Shown here: piece after piece, positions 13,660-14,982 of the stretch
Layout: each line of letters opens with the position of its first letter
Numbering within the stretch: the stretch's first letter is position 1
Origin: GCA-003244245 sp039924425
GTDB taxonomy: Bacteria > Actinomycetota > Actinomycetes > Mycobacteriales > Pseudonocardiaceae
Reading direction: 5' to 3'
NCBI GenBank assembly: GCA_039924425.1
Contig: JBDTAX010000094.1
Span: 1-14,982, forward strand
DNA length: 14,982 nucleotides
Program-made: the position numbers and the translations under genes
The notes under the pieces: generated by a model
The model's database searches: none
What the model was told of the DNA's origin: nothing
The model's input: only the letters and a program-made list of their open reading frames with translations

Positions 13660-14952
13660 TTAGTGGGCGGCGCAGTGCGCGCCGATGATCCGTGGGACGC
13701 AGTCGGCGTAGCGCAGCAGCAGGTCCACCGCCGCGTCGTTGCGGGCGGTCTCGCGGTCGATCACGTTCGCCGGTGGGTAGAAACCGCCTTGGGTCAGGCT
13801 GGTCGGGTACATCTCCATGGTGTACGACCAGATGTGGTGCCGCTCCCACATCCAGTCGCCGATGGAGCCGTCGGTGACGTAGAGGTGGCTGGACTGCTCT
13901 GGGGTGTAGCCATTGGTGGCGGCCATCCGCTCGCCGAGCGCGCGGAAAACCGCCGCGTCGGAGCTGTCCAGGCCGGGGCCGGTGTCATTGGTGGTAAAGC
14001 CGTAGGGCCAGAGCACCAGCTCGGAGAAGCTGTGGAAGTCGATGTGGGCGGTGATCCGCTGCACGCCCCCGATCACCCGGCTGTCCACCCAGTCCCGCAG
14101 CTGCGCGGTTTCCGGAGCGGAGAACGGGGCGCTGCCGTGGTAGGCGTCGTTGCCGGGGTCGGAGCTCGACCCGCCGCAGCAGGCCCACTCGTCGCCCCAG
14201 TTCCGGTTGAGGTCGGTGCCGATCGCGGTGCTCCCCGGGGTCGGCTGGCGGTTCTTGCGCCACAGCGCGAGCAGCCCGGTGGAGATGTCGTACTCGGCGC
14301 CGTCCGGGTTGGCCATCGGCATCACCCAGATCGTCCTCGACTTCACCAGTTGGGTGATCGCCGGATCGGTGCCGTAGCCCTGCGCCAACCGCCGCACGAT
14401 GTGCAGGCACATCTCGACGGTGATGTGCTCACGGGCATGCTGCGCGCAGCTGAACAGCACCTCGGGCTTGCGGGAGTCGCCGCGCACCTCGTCGCTGATC
14501 TTCACCAGCAACAGCGGTCGACCCTGCGCCGACCGGCCGTAGCTCGACACTGAAACCTGGTGAGGGTGCGCGGTGGCCAGTGCGTCCAGCTCAGCGGTGA
14601 GCCTGCGGTACGTGTGATAGCCCCGGTAACCGATCGGAAACTCGCCCGGTGCCACCAGCCCGGGCAGCCCCGGCAGTGGTGCCGCCGTCAGCAGGGGGAG
14701 CAGCCGCAACCCGCTGGCGCGCAACCGATCCGCCTGCGCGGGCGTGGCCCGAACCTCCAGATAGTCCCGACCACCACCGAGCACGTCCACACCCTGACGC
14801 GCCACCATCGAGCGCGCGGTCGGGTTGTTCAACCCCGGCACCCGGTAGGCCGACAACGTAGCGGGAGGTTCTGGCGCCGCGGCGGCGGCGAGCGGAACAG
14901 TCAGCGCAAACATCGCCACTACAGCGCCCACGGCAACACGGCGTATCGACAC
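13660..14952 (-). CDS. secreted M14 zinc carboxypeptidase
   Basis: A 430-aa exported metallopeptidase. Residues 1-26 are a signal peptide (two arginines, hydrophobic core, AAAAA before PEPP), residues about 30-105 a propeptide-like region, and residues about 108-420 the peptidase. Zinc ligands are H172 and E175 (QHAREH) and H307 (DFHSFSE). The substrate arginine lies in DLNRNW (N249, R250) and the general base is E380 (YTMEMYP). Likely cleaves C-terminal residues of extracellular peptides. Where pancreatic carboxypeptidase A has the mobile Tyr248 (DWSY) this protein reads DWMW, with W369. The GTG at 14952 has only a weak ribosome binding site but gives a correct signal peptide. Cysteines at C169, C182, C258-259, C418 and C426 could form disulfides. 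Confidence 0.95.
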   Translation of the reverse strand: MSIRRVAVGAVVAMFALTVPLAAAAAPEPPATLSAYRVPGLNNPTARSMVARQGVDVLGGGRDYLEVRATPAQADRLRASGLRLLPLLTAAPLPGLPGLVAPGEFPIGYRGYHTYRRLTAELDALATAHPHQVSVSSYGRSAQGRPLLLVKISDEVRGDSRKPEVLFSCAQHAREHITVEMCLHIVRRLAQGYGTDPAITQLVKSRTIWVMPMANPDGAEYDISTGLLALWRKNRQPTPGSTAIGTDLNRNWGDEWACCGGSSSDPGNDAYHGSAPFSAPETAQLRDWVDSRVIGGVQRITAHIDFHSFSELVLWPYGFTTNDTGPGLDSSDAAVFRALGERMAATNGYTPEQSSHLYVTDGSIGDWMWERHHIWSYTMEMYPTSLTQGGFYPPANVIDRETARNDAAVDLLLRYADCVPRIIGAHCAAH

Positions 14953-14982
14953 CGCGCGGAGCGTAACGATCGCGTGCCCTCT

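Noticed and set aside
13504..14553. 349-aa plus-strand frame opposite the carboxypeptidase
   Set aside because: Valine/glycine/histidine-rich shadow of the M14 gene with no recognisable domain.

Overview
The window looks like chromosome of a high-GC actinobacterium, most likely of the Pseudonocardiaceae (inference). The reasons are GC-rich third positions, GTG starts, 4-bp gene overlaps, an XRE/DUF5753 + DUF397 regulator pair, a four-helix membrane protein resembling DUF2567, and a nadA-nadB-nadC operon facing an NrtR-type Nudix regulator.

Layout. (1) 1-5100 is an accessory island. It opens with the 3'-truncated end of a transposase-like gene. Next comes the most unusual gene of the window: an 813-aa protein with a CrtC/AttH-like lipocalin region fused to a trans-polyprenyl diphosphate synthase (368-2809). 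Downstream are a small lipoprotein ORF, a gene-poor stretch with tyrosine-integrase scraps, and a badly decayed serine recombinase on the minus strand (3859-5037). (2) 5280-6697 holds a DUF397 protein and an XRE/DUF5753 regulator on the minus strand, with a divergent small protein. Two short perfect inverted repeats lie in or beside the control region. (3) 6700-7316 holds a four-helix membrane protein. Its 5' end carries two interlocked inverted repeats (order A-B-A'-B', 17 and 18 bp arms), separating a strong ribosome binding site and ATG from the main frame. (4) 7303-12280 is the NAD block: a stand-alone LON substrate-binding-domain protein and nrtR on minus, a GTTTTCG-N9-CGAAAAC operator, then nadA, nadB and nadC on plus with ATGA/GTGA overlaps. 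(5) 12287-13651 holds a self-inhibited (class II) Fic protein on minus and, beyond its promoter region, the 3' remnant of a PIN-domain (VapC-type) toxin on plus. (6) 13660-14952 is a secreted M14 zinc carboxypeptidase on minus.

How the genes work together. NadA and NadB turn aspartate and dihydroxyacetone phosphate into quinolinate, and NadC converts that to nicotinate mononucleotide. NrtR probably represses the set and itself through the shared operator. The lipocalin-polyprenyl synthase fusion is the best candidate for an undescribed system: one polypeptide could make a linear prenyl diphosphate and act on it or on a product derived from it. No terpene cyclase, P450 or other tailoring gene is visible beside it. 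The island genes and fic read as less GC-rich than the nad operon and sit beside broken mobile-element genes, which suggests transfer (inference by eye; no GC was computed).
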